From Pteria penguin (Eukaryota; Mollusca; Bivalvia; Pterioida; Pteriidae): a DNA stretch of 64,000 nt. Positions within the stretch are counted from its first letter, which is position 1. Every line of letters begins with the position of its first letter. A program made the position numbers and the translations under genes. Shown here piece by piece: positions 32,600-45,512 of the stretch. A model generated the notes under the pieces. It ran no database searches and had not been told where the DNA came from. It worked only from the letters and a program-made list of their open reading frames with translations. Where the stretch lies: the NCBI GenBank assembly GCA_035048485.1, contig CM068589.1, positions 8,534,024 to 8,598,023 of the forward strand, written 5' to 3'.

Positions 32600-33440
32600 T
32601 GATTAACTTTAAAAATTGTAAATTTCTTTGACACATAGTGACAAACAATTTGGCCATAACACTATGAAATGTTAAAAGTAAATCGTCCCTATCTTTTAAA
32701 GTAATATATAAAGAAGTAAATCAGGTGAGCGATAATTACACAGGTTGAGGAGCACACTCATCTCTCAATAGCGAATTATCCTCAAATATTAATGAATAAA
32801 AAGAAATGTCCATTTTTTGTTTTTTATTTGAAAATAATAAATTGCTATTAATTGAAAAATTATTGCAGAAGCCACATAAAAATGCAATAGCTTAGAATGT
32901 AAAGATGCAGTCCACTTGTGTCACGATCTTTGTCATTTTGAGATTTGACATACTGAAAGTTATTACAATTTATTTTCTGTAGTTCTTTAAATTTTAAGTT
33001 AAGAACTTCAAGAACACTTGGGTTTCTTTTGCTTTTTTACATTAATTTTTATTCTATATTCATATAGTAATGTGATGTAATGTAATGTAATGTTGCATGA
33101 AAATACAGATATATAAATATATATATATATATATAATCATGGAAAAACATTAAGATCCGCAATTCATGTGACTTCATTTTATGGACCCATTCTGAGTAAT
33201 TCATCTCACTAATGATAATTAAGTTCTCCCCAGCTCCCAGGGTATCTATCTAATCTGTCTATCCGTATGTATACAGACTTTTAAGTCTTCTGTTTTTTAA
33301 GCTGATCGACTGTACAGATCCACCATTCCATAAATAACTGTACATATTTGTCTTTGTGTTATTGACTTCTTACTTTTGTTTATATGAGTATTTAGAGAAT
33401 ACTCGAAAACATATCATATTCATTACAAACTGTTTTGCTG
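32600..33440. other. No gene recognised
   Basis: Contains ATCAGGTGAGCGATAATTACAC at 32722, a possible lone right terminus of the AGCTCA element family, and a short TA run near 33115. Otherwise unremarkable AT-rich DNA. Confidence 0.35.
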
Positions 33441-33453
33441 TGTTATCAACCAC

Positions 33454-33996
33454 CTAATATATACTAATATTTATGATAAACGTGAGGATTTTGGATTTCC
33501 TATTGTAAATTTCCTTTACTTGGATGGCGACGTCCCTCGACTCCCATCATATGGTATCTATATATCTCAATTAGTTCGATTTGTCAGAGGCTGCACCGAT
33601 GTTTTGGACTTTCATAAACGTAATTTACAAATTACTACTGAACATTTAACTCAGGGTTACAGATATCACAAGCTAAGAAAAACATTCGGCAAATTCTTCA
33701 GATCTTATTCAGAACTTCTATCTAAATTTGGAAATATTTCTTTTCAACAGTATGTAGCCAATGGAATTTCACATCCTAATTTTTACGGTGATCTCGTATA
33801 TAAACTAAGGAAAGTAAAAGGCTCCGATAACGTTATTTTATCATGTAATAAAATAGTCAAACGTCTTCTAAATAGACAATATGATATTGAGATCATCAAA
33901 AAGACTATAGGTCTTGTATTTGGCCCCTCTACAGCCTTATGCAGACTTTTACTTGAACGTTGCACGCTGACTAACAGGGCGGTGGGGACTATATGA
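33454..33996 (+). pseudogene. C-terminal segment of a retroelement RT polyprotein
   Basis: The frame is open from about 33454 (HLIYTNIYDKREDF) to TGA 33994-33996, about 180 codons. It carries NFLYLDGDVPRLPSYGIYIS, LVRFVRGC, DFHKRN, QGYRYHKLRKTFGKF and NFYGDLVYKLRKV. I recognise this as the recurrent end of reverse-transcriptase proteins abundant in bivalves and other invertebrates, lying downstream of a YLDD motif. The RT core is not present here, so this is a 5'-truncated copy, as expected for target-primed retroelements. The family name is not certain. Confidence 0.65.
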
Positions 33997-34400
33997 CGAG
34001 CCTTGTCCAAACCTCTTTCAGAGGAGACATGGTCCTGAACCTCGTCCTCTCTGACTGTTAGTCGGGACTCCTACAGATCTAGGGTCTTAGCTCGCTTTCA
34101 GACTGGCAGAGCACGGTTTATCATGTTGATGTCGCATATATTTTTATACCATATATGTGTTTTACAATACCTTACGTGTTTATATTATTATGACCTTTCA
34201 ATATGCTATACCTGTTGACCCTTGTTCTTTACATGGAGGATTATTTATAAATTTTTAAATGTACGTCCTTTGATTGTTCTGCTGTTACGGTGAGTGGGAA
34301 GGTAGGCCCGTGAACCGGTTAACCACACCATTATTTTGACTTTTGTCAAATTAAATGACCGTCCTAAGTCGGTATCGTAATTGCACTACAATTAAATATT
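33997..34400 (+). repeat. 3' non-coding part of RT-element copy B
   Basis: It follows the frame at 33454-33996 with CAGAGGAGACATGG, CTGACTGTTAGTCGGGACTCC, GCTCGCTTTCAGACTGGCAGAGC, TTTACATGGAGGATTATTTATAAAT, GGTTAACCACACCATT, and ends GACCGTCCTAAGTCGGTATCGTAA. Confidence 0.7.
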
Positions 34401-34429
34401 TTTGTAATGTGTTATATGTTCTAGTATTT

Positions 34430-35035
34430 CACATTTAAAAATTTATAAATAATCCTCCATGTAAAGAACAAGGGTCAACAAGTATCGCATATTGAGAAGT
34501 CATAAAAATATAAACACGTAAGGTATTGTAAAACACATAATGGTATAAAATATATGTGACATCAACATGATAAACCGTGCTCTGCCAGTCTGAAAGCGAG
34601 CTAAGACCCTAGATCTGTAGGAGTCCCGACTAACAGTCAGAGGGGACGAGGTTCAGGACCATGTTTCCTCTGAAAGAGGTTTGGACAAGGCCCGTCATAT
34701 AGTCCTCACCGCCCTGTTAGTCAGCGTGCAACGTTCAAATAAAAGTCTGCATAAGGCTGTAGAGCGGTCAAATACAAGACCTATAGTCTTTTTGATGATC
34801 TCAATGTCATATTGTCTATTCAGAAGACGTTTGTCTATTTTATTACATGATACAATAACGTTATCGGAGCCTTTTACTTGGGAAATTCCATTGGATACAT
34901 ACTGTTGAAAAGAAATATTTCCAACTTTAGATAGAAGTTCTGAATAAGATCTGAAGAATTTGCCGAATGTTTTTCTTAGCTTGTGATATTTTTAACCCTG
35001 AGTTAAAAGTTTAGTAGTAATTTGTAAATTTAAAC
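34430..35035 (-). repeat. RT-element copy C, inverted and adjacent to copy B
   Basis: It reads on the minus strand with the same order as copy B, from the C-terminal coding segment to AATAATCCTCCATG at 34452. With B it forms an inverted repeat: arms of about 600 bp (33650-34262 and 34430-35035) around a ~167-bp spacer. The arms look very similar by eye. C lacks about 40 bp relative to B at 34880 (the NFYGDLVY coding stretch). Confidence 0.75.
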
Positions 35036-35214
35036 ATAGGTTATATTTCATTGTTTGAGTAAACAATATGTCAATAGATATATAAATCAATCAATGTTTC
35101 TTACGAATTTTCTATTTTAATTCGATAAAAACAAAATGTTTACAAATTACGACATCTACAATCCTCTTAGATGCACTTCCGGTTCAAATATTTACAATCA
35201 GACGATAGCTAAAG

Positions 35215-35586
35215 ATGGGCCGGAAAAAGGGTTCATTGTCAATTAAAAAAAAGTAGACGAGAGAGAGAGAGAGAGTGGCAGTGGCACAAAAAAGAAGGTG
35301 GGAGGCCTGTAGAATTTCCACTGAATATTTATATGGTTTAAATATCAATGAAACTGAAAGTTCCCGTGATCGTGAGTTACCGAACATCGGTAACGTGGAT
35401 TCCGATGTGGTTTTAAATGATAGTGGGGTGGTGGTTAGAGGAGATGCATTTTGGAAAGAGGGTCGCCGCATTATAGAACTTGGTGCTTTTGCGGACGGAC
35501 TTCAACATTGTAAAAGCTGTGGGATGCCTCTCCATCTTCATCACGCCATAGATCTTAAACCTCACGGAGTGGCTTCTATGTTGAAG
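35215..35586 (+). CDS. Exon 1 of MULE-exonuclease gene
   Basis: The ATG at 35215 gives MGRKKGSLSIKKK, a basic start like that of related proteins, then TAG at 35254-35256 in an A-run/(GA)n context. The same frame continues as VAVAQKRRWEACRIS, then GDAFWKEGRRIIELGAFADG and CKSCGMPLHLHH, to ...ASMLK. The donor is GTATTA at 35587, phase 0. The stop is either a real nonsense mutation or a homopolymer/GA-run artefact. Confidence 0.65.
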
Positions 35587-35779
35587 GTATTATGTTCAAG
35601 ATTATGTTGATGTTATTGTTGTAAATTGCACTTATTTTATTAATATGGTATTACTACGAAGATATCAACCTCATATTTAAGCAGTACTCAACAATTTTCT
35701 AATAGCACTGCAAATAGTTGATTTATTTAGGTAAGCATAGAGTGTAAGACAATATCTGAAAATATTAAATTGAAGTCCT

Positions 35780-35995
35780 TTTGCTGCCAATCAAATGTTC
35801 TATCAATTGAGCTAAAGGTGATTCCCTTCCCACATACAGTGATAAAAAGCTATTGGATACATCAAGTACACATGACACAAGCAATAACAGTTGTAATAGG
35901 CAGGATGAAAAATTGTTGGCCAGGCCGGGATTCAAACCACGAACATTCTGCTCTCATAATAGATGCTCTACCTACTGAGCCATCTGGGTACAATA
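35780..35995 (-). mobile_element. tRNA-derived SINE, possibly dimeric, in intron 1
   Basis: On the minus strand, 35982-35964 reads TGGCTCAGTAGGTAGAGCA (A box) and 35938-35925 reads GGTTTGAATCCCGG (B box), spaced as in a tRNA. A second A-box-like string, TAGCTCAATTGATAGAAC, occurs at 35815-35798, with a degenerate B-box region after it. A complete tRNA cloverleaf is not evident, so it is not called a tRNA gene. Confidence 0.6.
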
Positions 35996-36099
35996 ATATA
36001 TTCAAAACAAGACAGGCAATACAGGACTGTAACAATTACATTCTGTATGAAGTCAATCATAACTGATTAGTGAATAATTGAGAGGTAAGGGATGATAAT

Positions 36100-36220
36100 A
36101 ATGGTCGCATATTTACTGGTAAAAATCCAGATTTTGCACCAGAAGAAGTTGACTAAAGAAGTGTGACAAAACCCGTTTGGGGCCCCCCTTTTCGGAAATC
36201 TTGGATCCGCTACTGAAATG
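36100..36220. repeat. Fragment of the GGATCCGC(C/T)ACTG element family
   Basis: It ends CGGAAATCTTGGATCCGCTACTGAAA, matching the terminus seen at 23131 and 27095, with TTGGGGCCCCCCTTTTC before it. Confidence 0.45.
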
Positions 36221-36646
36221 ATATCTTGTATGACATTTTGTGATGGTGGAACTATGGATTTGATTTTATCAATATTTCATAAAGTGAAATAGGATTGGGC
36301 AAAAGTTATAACAACATTATCTGATCAGCCTTTTTCTTACATATATATAAAATTTGAAATGATATGGCAAAATAGCATAAGATAAATTGAATAAATATGT
36401 AATTATATAACAAATAGTAATTATTACAAACATGTACATACATTATATATCTATTTAGTTGTGTGTTATGTGACTTTAAGTTCAGGTCAGACTTGTGGTT
36501 CCTTAAAGTGAATAAAATAAGACAAAATTCACTAAGAACATTTTAATCAATGTTTCTCTCTGTTATTATCCTGAACTCGGATTACTCTTTATATATCATA
36601 TATGATTATTTCAACACAAAAGTTACATTGGAGTTTTTTTTTACAG

Positions 36647-36745
36647 ATACCATGCTATAATAGAAACTGTGGTTGTAAACCATGTCAGGGAAAAGACATG
36701 GTGATCATTCAAGAATATGGAATTCAAATTCAAAACTTGCAAATG
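36647..36745 (+). CDS. Exon 2 of MULE-exonuclease gene (frameshifted)
   Basis: The acceptor is TTTTACAG and the donor GTAATA. It starts in phase 0 with IPCYNRNCGC, then after an A-run (36691-36694) the conserved frame shifts and reads RHGDHSRIWNSNSKLAN. Only with that one-base shift does the exon end in phase 1 and join exon 3 correctly. The frameshift is therefore a later lesion. Confidence 0.6.
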
Positions 36746-37132
36746 GTAATATTTGCAATATTTATAAACATTTTCATTACATGTATTTAGTTATATATAT
36801 ATAGGGTTGATAAATATCATTCCTATTGCATTGGTTGTCATAGGTATACATATTTTGAAAATCAGATTTCTTCATACCTTTACAAACTTTGATTGGCATT
36901 TTACTATAATAAAGAAGTATTATAAGTCATTAAAATAGTTGTGTTCCTTAAAATATGATTTAAATATTGGATTGAGGAGCAGGCCTATTAAATTTATACT
37001 TCATTCTTGTATTGTAAAACTGTATATTAAGATATTAGTTAGTTTTACATTCATGCAATCATCTAAGAACATTTTCTTCCATTTAGGGGCTTTATTAATT
37101 AGACATTACATTTCATTTTGATCCCATTTTAG

Positions 37133-37343
37133 ATATGATGAAATTCTTCATTTCCTTTTTAGCATTAACCTATTCTGGAATATCATTGACTCAGATAAAC
37201 AATTTCTTCAGTGCAATGAATATGCCAATGATTCACCACAAAATGGTAATGGACAGGCAGACAGAAATGGGAAAAGGGATTGAAACTGTTGCAAAACAAT
37301 CTGTACATGAAAGTCTTGTTGAGGAGAGGATATTATCTCAAGC
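37133..37343 (+). CDS. Exon 3 of MULE-exonuclease gene
   Basis: The acceptor is CCCATTTTAG and the donor GTAAGA. The peptide DMMKFFISFLALTYSG then ISLTQINNFFSAMNMP and ...VAKQSVHESL matches the helical region that precedes the catalytic core in animal Mutator-like transposases. It starts completing a codon from exon 2 and ends in phase 2. Confidence 0.65.
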
Positions 37344-37634
37344 GTAAGATTTTTACATAATTTGTTTTTTCATATTTTGATACGGAAGTTCTGATAATCA
37401 AATCATCTAAAATGCAATGGCGAGGATTTATATATTTGGTATACATTATGTATGCACAGTCATATAGCCTCACTTGGTTTTATATAGCTCGTGAAAAAGT
37501 TCCCCGTGGAGGGTTTGACTTAAGTGTTATTATACCTTTTTCCTGATGTTGTGTGGCTTTGACACTTTCTATACAGTGTTTGTTCACATTCATTTATATA
37601 TACAGTGTTGAATTATTGTTGTTGTTTCGTCTGT

Positions 37635-37770
37635 GTGTAAGGACATTCGCGGCGGGTTTGGCTAGCCAAACAGGGGACGCTCACTCCTCCCGGGCACCTG
37701 GTCTCACCTCTGAATTTCAGGGGTCCGTGAATGTCCACTGTGGTACATTGTTGTTAGTGCCATAGTCATG
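37635..37770 (+). repeat. CCCGGGCACCTGGTCTCACCTC repeat fragment in intron 3
   Basis: It contains CTCCCGGGCACCTGG, CTCACCTCTGAATTTCAGGGG and TTGTTGTTAGTGCCATAGTCATGTGACACC. The first part recurs at 50400 and 62510. The last part recurs at 52700. I recall these phrases from the 3' ends of bivalve RT elements. Confidence 0.5.
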
Positions 37771-37844
37771 TGACACCAGTTACTTTCGTATTTTGCATGA
37801 ATCATTAGCTTAAAAAGTTTCAGACAGATAATAATTGTTCCCTA

Positions 37845-38235
37845 CGCTTTCGCCAATGCCCGGGAATATTCAATTTCGTTCATCTGTCCGTCCGCCTGTC
37901 TGTCACAAAAACTTTAACCTTAGTCATAACTTCTACATGATTGGTGATAGGGCTGTGATAATTAGTATAGGTATTCACTGTAACAAGACCTTTCAGTTGA
38001 TACACAAATATATTACCTTTTCACCTTGGAGTTTGACCTACTTTTCAAAAAACATTAACCTGGAATATATCTTTTGAACTATGAGGGATATAGTTACATA
38101 ATTCACATGTAGATTTGTTATGGCAAGACCTTTCATTTGAAATCATAAACTTTGACCTAGTTACCTTGATATTTTACCTACCTAAATTTTTTGGATTTAT
38201 TAAGTCAGACATACTAAGCGGGGTACATGTGTGTC
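37845..38235 (+). repeat. Dispersed repeat as at 21994, in intron 3
   Basis: It has ACGCTTTCGCCAATGCCCGGG, TTCGTTCATCTGTCCGTCCGCCTG and CTGTCACAAAAACTTTAACCTTAGTCATAAC, and a second unit at 38060 with AAGACCTTTCATTTGA. Confidence 0.6.
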
Positions 38236-38367
38236 GTTCCACATGTATTACTTTGGTTTGGTCTGTTACATAGTTATACTTTTTTATGCATCAAAAAGAT
38301 ACTGTCAAATAGGAATACTGGTTATCAAATTACTCTGAAGTTTGCATTAATTTCTTTTAACATAGAG

Positions 38368-38446
38368 AGCTTTTGCTGCAATTGACATGTTCATATTCTC
38401 ATTTGCTTGGGTAGATCCCAGATCTGCCAGTCTATCACAATGGCCT
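38368..38446 (-). repeat. Inverted copy of a transposase exon 6 segment
   Basis: The reverse complement of this 79-bp stretch matches 40228-40306 (AAAGGTCATTGTGATAGACTGGCAGATCTGGGATCTACCC...GCAGCAAAAGCT) with about two mismatches. It covers the catalytic glutamate segment STQANESMN in antisense, just before exon 4. Confidence 0.8.
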
Positions 38447-38452
38447 TTGTAG

Positions 38453-38538
38453 GTGTTATAATGATCAAGGCATGGCTGTTAGTGAGGATGGTGGTTGGCA
38501 AAAAAGAGGAAGTGGAAAGTCGAGGAACAGTAATTCTG
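38453..38538 (+). CDS. Exon 4 of MULE-exonuclease gene, first catalytic Asp
   Basis: It encodes YNDQGMAVSEDGGWQKRGSG and KSRNSNSG, a hallmark segment with the first catalytic aspartate. An AG at 38451-38452 gives the right phase. The donor is GC (GCATGT) instead of GT. It joins exon 5 in phase 1 to restore the [13 protein letters not shown] segment, which supports a GC-AG intron or a mutated donor. Confidence 0.65.
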
Positions 38539-38826
38539 GCATGTTATATTGCAAAGAATATAATTTTATGCTATGATTATTTTATATCTTAACCATTTTA
38601 AAATTGATCAATGAGGTCAAATAGTCAAGTGAATTACTACTACAGTGTCAAATGGTGCCGAGAATCCATTATATATACATTTTGCATACTAATTATTTTC
38701 TGCAATGAGGATATCATTGACACTAGTCCTAATTTGACAATATTCTTTGAAAGGCAACATATAAAACAAAATGACAAATTAGTCAAACTGTATAAACTTT
38801 TTGTATTTTATTAATTAATGATACGA

Positions 38827-39004
<178 letters not shown>

Positions 39005-39011
39005 CTAATAG

Positions 39012-39153
39012 GTCATGCCACTATGATTGGCACCAGAACTGGCAAAGCAGTGGCCTTTAAAGTAAGAAGCAAGAGTTGCAGGATATGCACCAATGCTGTG
39101 AAACAAAATAATTTAGAATTAAAACCACATGACTGTAGAAAAAAATTGGGATG
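39012..39153 (+). CDS. Exon 5 of MULE-exonuclease gene, CRIC/HDC insert
   Basis: The acceptor GAACTAATAG follows the TA tract and the donor is GTAAGT. It encodes [20 protein letters not shown] and CRIC...[10 protein letters not shown], the cysteine/histidine insert between the first and second catalytic aspartates. It starts with two bases of a codon and ends in phase 2. Confidence 0.75.
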
Positions 39154-39758
39154 GTAAGTGCATTAATGAATTTGCTAACTTATGCTAATTAAGACGCTAA
39201 AATATTGTTATTGCATTATTATCCTCCCTGGACCAATAATTATGTCAAGATAAGTGAAGTTTAAGTGATGCCTAGACCCTGCAACCCCTAAATTGAATAG
39301 CAAATTGTGATAATTAGATTACATGTAGCAATAATTAGACCCATATTGATCTATTGCTTGTGTTATTAATTGAATGTTTTGGCCAGATAACAGAGCAAAA
39401 TCTGGTTTATCAAATGGTGATATCCATCAGTTTGTCTGACTGTTAACGGTTTACTTCAGGTCTTGCCTTAAGTTAATTGTGGAAAGGCCTTTGACAATAA
39501 ATAATTTAGATTTAGCATTCTTCAATAGGTTTATCCTATAATTGTGACCTTGACCTTCAAAACCTGACCTTGCCACATTTATCTCTTTTTGATATCAACT
39601 TGTTACCACATGTAAACTGTAGATGAATAACGTGTGTGTGATTATACTAATCAATTTCTTTGAATGTTTTTGTTTTTATCAAAATAATTAATACAAGCTG
39701 ACAATCTAAATATGATTTATTTAATGAATATAGATTATTTTTCTTTATGTATTGGTAG

Positions 39759-40404
39759 TTCTAAATCTATGGAACAGGATATGATAGTGGAAATGGTCAA
39801 AGAATGTAATGAGGAGGGTGCAAATATAACAACCATTATAGGAGATGATCACACTACCACAATCAGTAGACTTAGAAAAGAGGTTGATCAAAAAATAGAG
39901 AAAAAATCAGATAAAAATCATATTAAAACAAATCTTGGTAATCAACTATACAATTTGCAAAAACACCATAAGTGTCTCTCAACAAAAGTAATTTCCTATA
40001 TTCAGAAGTGCTGGAATTATATGATCGCCCAAAACAAGAGCAACCCTGATGGAATATTAAATGGATTATGTGCAATGTTCAAGCACCCCTTTGGAGATCA
40101 CACATCTTGGGGAAATTGGTGCGACCACATAAGAAACCCCTCAAGGAAATATAGGTATTTACCATATGGGAAATGCCAGACTGATAAGACTTTACAGCTC
40201 TCTTTAAAAGACCTGTTTGATGGATTTAAAGGTCATTGTGATAGACTGGCAGATCTGGGATCTACCCAAGCAAATGAGAGTATGAACATGTCAATTGCAG
40301 CAAAAGCTCCAAAACGATTGCACTTAAGTGGAACTGCCAGTCTAAATTACAGAGTTGCTGCTGCTGTTGCGCAGAAGAATATTGGGCATACTTATGTGAG
40401 AAAG
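39759..40404 (+). CDS. Exon 6 of MULE-exonuclease gene, DDE core
   Basis: The acceptor is TTGGTAG and the donor GTAGTG, phase 0 at the end. It begins SKSMEQDMIVEMVKECNEEG, continues to TTIIGDDHTT (second aspartate), DKNHIKTNLGNQLY, CMAMFKHPFGDH-like sequence, DLGSTQANESMN (catalytic glutamate), SYRVAAAV-like LNYRVAAAVAQKN and GHTYVRK. No lesion was seen in its 215 codons. Confidence 0.85.
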
Positions 40405-40626
40405 GTAGTGTACATTTCATATTTTTTCAAATTTGATGGCTTCTGCAACAAGTATCTAATTGCAATTAATGTAATGTTATATTGTACTATACCAATTGTG
40501 ACATAGATCACAGTGTAAGATTTTAATATACTACCGGGTATGTTATAAATTTATATCTTAACATGTTTATTATCCATTTTGACAAGTATATTTTGTTTAT
40601 ACAATTTTAAAATTTTTGAATTTCAG

Positions 40627-40766
40627 GTGAATGAAGTAGTAGATTTATTTCCTGGATACCACACAAGAAGATTGTCGCATTTAAGAGATGCACAGCACAG
40701 AAAAAGGAAAGCACTTGCAGTGCAAAGGATACATAAAAGAAGGAGAGCTGAACTGAAAGCACAGAA
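40627..40766 (+). CDS. Exon 7 of MULE-exonuclease gene, basic linker
   Basis: The acceptor is GAATTTCAG and the donor GTAAGA. It encodes VNEVVDLFPGYHTRRLSHLR, then a lysine/arginine-rich segment that may bind DNA or act in nuclear import. It ends in phase 2, matching exon 8. Confidence 0.7.
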
Positions 40767-41159
40767 GTAAGACATATATTTAAGGTCAAATACTTTATTT
40801 GACAATTTGAAAAATTAAATTAAGAAATTTAACCTTAAGGATAAGATTAACATCCATTCAAATGGGTTTAATTGATGTTTTTGTTGTGTTCAGACCAGTA
40901 GTACTTGATCCATATCAGTTTAAAAGTTTCATAAAAACCCTTCAAGTGTAAATGAAGAGAGTTGATTTTTTAATGTGAAAAATTCAATCACTACAATGGA
41001 TTTTGGCTTATATGAGAAAAGTTCATGCACTAGAGCTCAAGTGAGCGAAATAAACAATGACTTTGCGGATTTGTTTTTGTTTTTGTTTTTACAGTAATAT
41101 GATCTTCATGGTTGGGACATATTGAATGAACTGACAACTGAACTTACATATTTTTTCAG

Positions 41160-41344
41160 ACTGCAGAGTAATTCGTGTAAAGAGACTAGGGAGGGAACAA
41201 CATATTCAACGTGTATAGATCTCAATACCTTGTCTGAAAATGAAGAGATTCCTGCACCAGTACCATACCCTCTTTATACTCCAATAACTTACAACAATGC
41301 TACACACATTGCAGTGTATTTTGACTTGGAATCAACTGATCTTG
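41160..41344 (+). CDS. Exon 8 of MULE-exonuclease gene, Exo I motif
   Basis: The acceptor is TTTTTTCAG and the donor GTAAAC. A linker rich in P and T leads to HIAVYFDLESTDL, where D and E of DLEST are the first metal-binding pair of DnaQ/DEDD exonucleases. It ends in phase 1. Confidence 0.75.
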
Positions 41345-41394
41345 GTAAACGGTATTTTCTATAAAATTACAATATACTCTTTGACAAAGCTAAT

Positions 41395-42300
41395 TTTATG
41401 CCCTCAGAATGCAATTTGGGCCATGAAGGTGTGATCTGTTTGTCTGTTGATGGGTCTTAGCCACACCTTTGAACAGTTACAAATAAAGCTTTCATATTTT
41501 ACATGTGTATTCCCTGTAGTTATAGTCCTTTTACATGGTAACAAAATTGTGGTCTTTATAACCCTGACCTTTAACATGGAATTAAAAAAAGGTGTTGCCA
41601 CTGGGGGCATCAGTTTTCCATAAACACAGGTTGTTCAAAATATATTGTACATTGTAGTTAATACAAACTTTATTGAATTGATCGTCCTGAGATAATATGA
41701 AATCTTATGATTTGACGTCCCCCCTCTGTATAATAATAACTGAGAATTAACGTTATCTTTTATAATTTATATCAACATTAATTCACTTAAGTATTTACTA
41801 TATTTCTTGATAGTATATCAGCAACTCATATTTTTGCAACAGATCCTATACTGAAACACCTTATGTTTTCACTGTCACATCTAAAAGGCATAATACCAGC
41901 ATAACTGTGTAATTAATCAACCACATGTTGGAAGTCAAATTAACTTATTTACTTTATGAACTCAAAAGTTTTATGTTTATTATACCCCCTCCTCTCCCCG
42001 CAACGAAGTTAGGGTAAGTATACTGGAATTACCCCGTCTGTCTGTCTGTCTGTCCGTGCATCCGTTTAGATTCTGGTTTCCGATTTTTTTTCAACACGCT
42101 TGCAGATATTCGCCTCATTCTATGTATATAGGCTTCTAATAATGTTTTACAGATCCAGTTTGAGTTTTGTCTCAATGGGCCCACATTTGAGGGAGTTATG
42201 GCCCTTGGATCTAGTAAAATACTTAGAATTTTCAGTTTTCCAGATTTTTTTTCATCATACTTGAAGATATTTGATTTATTTTTGGTGAATAGGCTTATAA
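41395..42300 (+). repeat. Dispersed repeat fragments in intron 8
   Basis: 41400-41615 has GCCCTCAGAATGCAATTTGGGCC, GTTTGTCTGTTGATGGG and GCTTTCATATTTTACATGTG, a relative of the GTCTGTC class. 41980-42290 starts ATACCCCCTCCTCTCC and has CCCGTCTGTCTGTCTGTCTG, a copy of the family at 3210. Confidence 0.5.
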
Positions 42301-42390
42301 TGATGTTCTACATATCAATACAAATTAACAAGTTATTAAACTCTTTATATATGGGGAAATGGTCTTATGACTCCTATTTATTATTTTCAG

Positions 42391-43192
42391 CAAGAACATC
42401 TCACATTACACAGATTGCAGCAGTTTCAGGATCAGAAAAATTTAATTGTTTTGTAATTCCCAAAAAAGTTATCACAACAGAAGCACAACAAGTGACAGAA
42501 ATCAGTTTTATCCATGGAAAAATGTATCATAAAGGAAAAGAAGTGTCGGCAAAACCAGTTTCAGCTGCATTAGATTGCTTTTTGTCTTTTCTGATAAAAT
42601 TTAACAAAAAAGTTATTTTTGTAGGTCACAACATTCATTCATTTGATTGTAAGATATTATTGAATGCACTAGCTTCTATTGATAAAAAAGATGATTTTCA
42701 GGTAATTGTGACTGGATTTTTAGACTCCTTGAAATTGTTTAAATCACTAAAACCTGGTATGAATTCTTATAAACAAGAAAATCTTTGTATGGATCAAAAT
42801 ATACCATATGATGCGAGAGATGATGTAATTGCTTTGCAGACCCTTTTTTGAAGACATGATATAATATTGGATATACACGAGTCTTTGCTTGCTCATGCAT
42901 CAGCTACCTTTGACAGTGTAGTTCAGCACTTGTTGTATTCAAAACAACTGAATGCAAATTTACCTTCCCTACAAAAACTTGTTAATGAAAAGATTTTGTC
43001 AAATGGTATGGCAAGAAAGATTGCTGCATCTGGATTGATGTATAGACATTTATATCTTGCTTTTCAGAGGAATCCTTCCAGTGGATATTTGATTTATTTA
43101 CAGAACAAATAGGAAGTTCTGTGAGAGTAACAAAGTCTAGAAAAATTATAGACAACGTAATGGAGCATTTCTTGAAGTTGAAAGAAACTTAA
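42391..43192 (+). CDS. Exon 9 of MULE-exonuclease gene, Exo II and III motifs
   Basis: The acceptor is TTATTTTCAG. It begins RTSHITQIAAVSG. Exo II is FVGHNIHSFDCKILLNAL (about 42622-42675). Exo III is YDARDDVIAL, with tyrosine in place of the usual general-base histidine. TGA at 42849-42851 interrupts, but the same frame continues HDIILDIHES and SATFDSVVQHLL. A one-base shift near 43068 moves to ESFQWIFDLF and RVTKSRKIIDNVMEHFLKLK, ending TAA 43190-43192. A C-terminal helical tail of this kind is usual for the family as I recall it. Confidence 0.7.
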
Positions 43193-45250
<2,058 letters not shown>

Positions 45251-45259
45251 CCATTAGTT

Positions 45260-45512
45260 TTGTTATCCATACAGTGGTTCTGGAGAAGAAGAGGGGTAAT
45301 CTCTGAGACCTATCTTTAGTCATAGTGCTGCCACCTGTCAACTGATTTCAACAAAAAGAACAAACATGTTAGATGACCTATAGTATTACATGAATACCAA
45401 GTTTCATCATAATCTTTTAAGCAGGTCTGAAGAAGAAGTTGAAAATGTTCAAAGTTTACAGACTGATAGACATAGACATTCGACAACCCACACACGATCA
45501 GGTGAGCTAAAA
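45260..45512 (+). repeat. AGCTCA-type element, right part (copy 4)
   Basis: It has GGTTCTGGAGAAGAAGA, TACCAAGTTTCATCATAATC and the terminus GATCAGGTGAGCTAAAAAT. It directly abuts the C-terminal end of the transposase on the minus strand at 45513. Confidence 0.5.

Noticed and set aside
35184..35471. 95-codon minus-strand open frame
   Set aside because: It is antisense to exon 1 of the transposase gene, which has recognisable motifs.
35920..35991. True tRNA gene on the minus strand
   Set aside because: The A and B boxes are good, but acceptor-stem pairing and an anticodon arm were not evident. It fits a SINE better.
38407..38592. Open frame starting MGRSQICQSITMAF
   Set aside because: It uses the antisense exon 6 fragment and the wrong frame of exon 4. 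The conserved frame reads SEDGGWQKRGSG.
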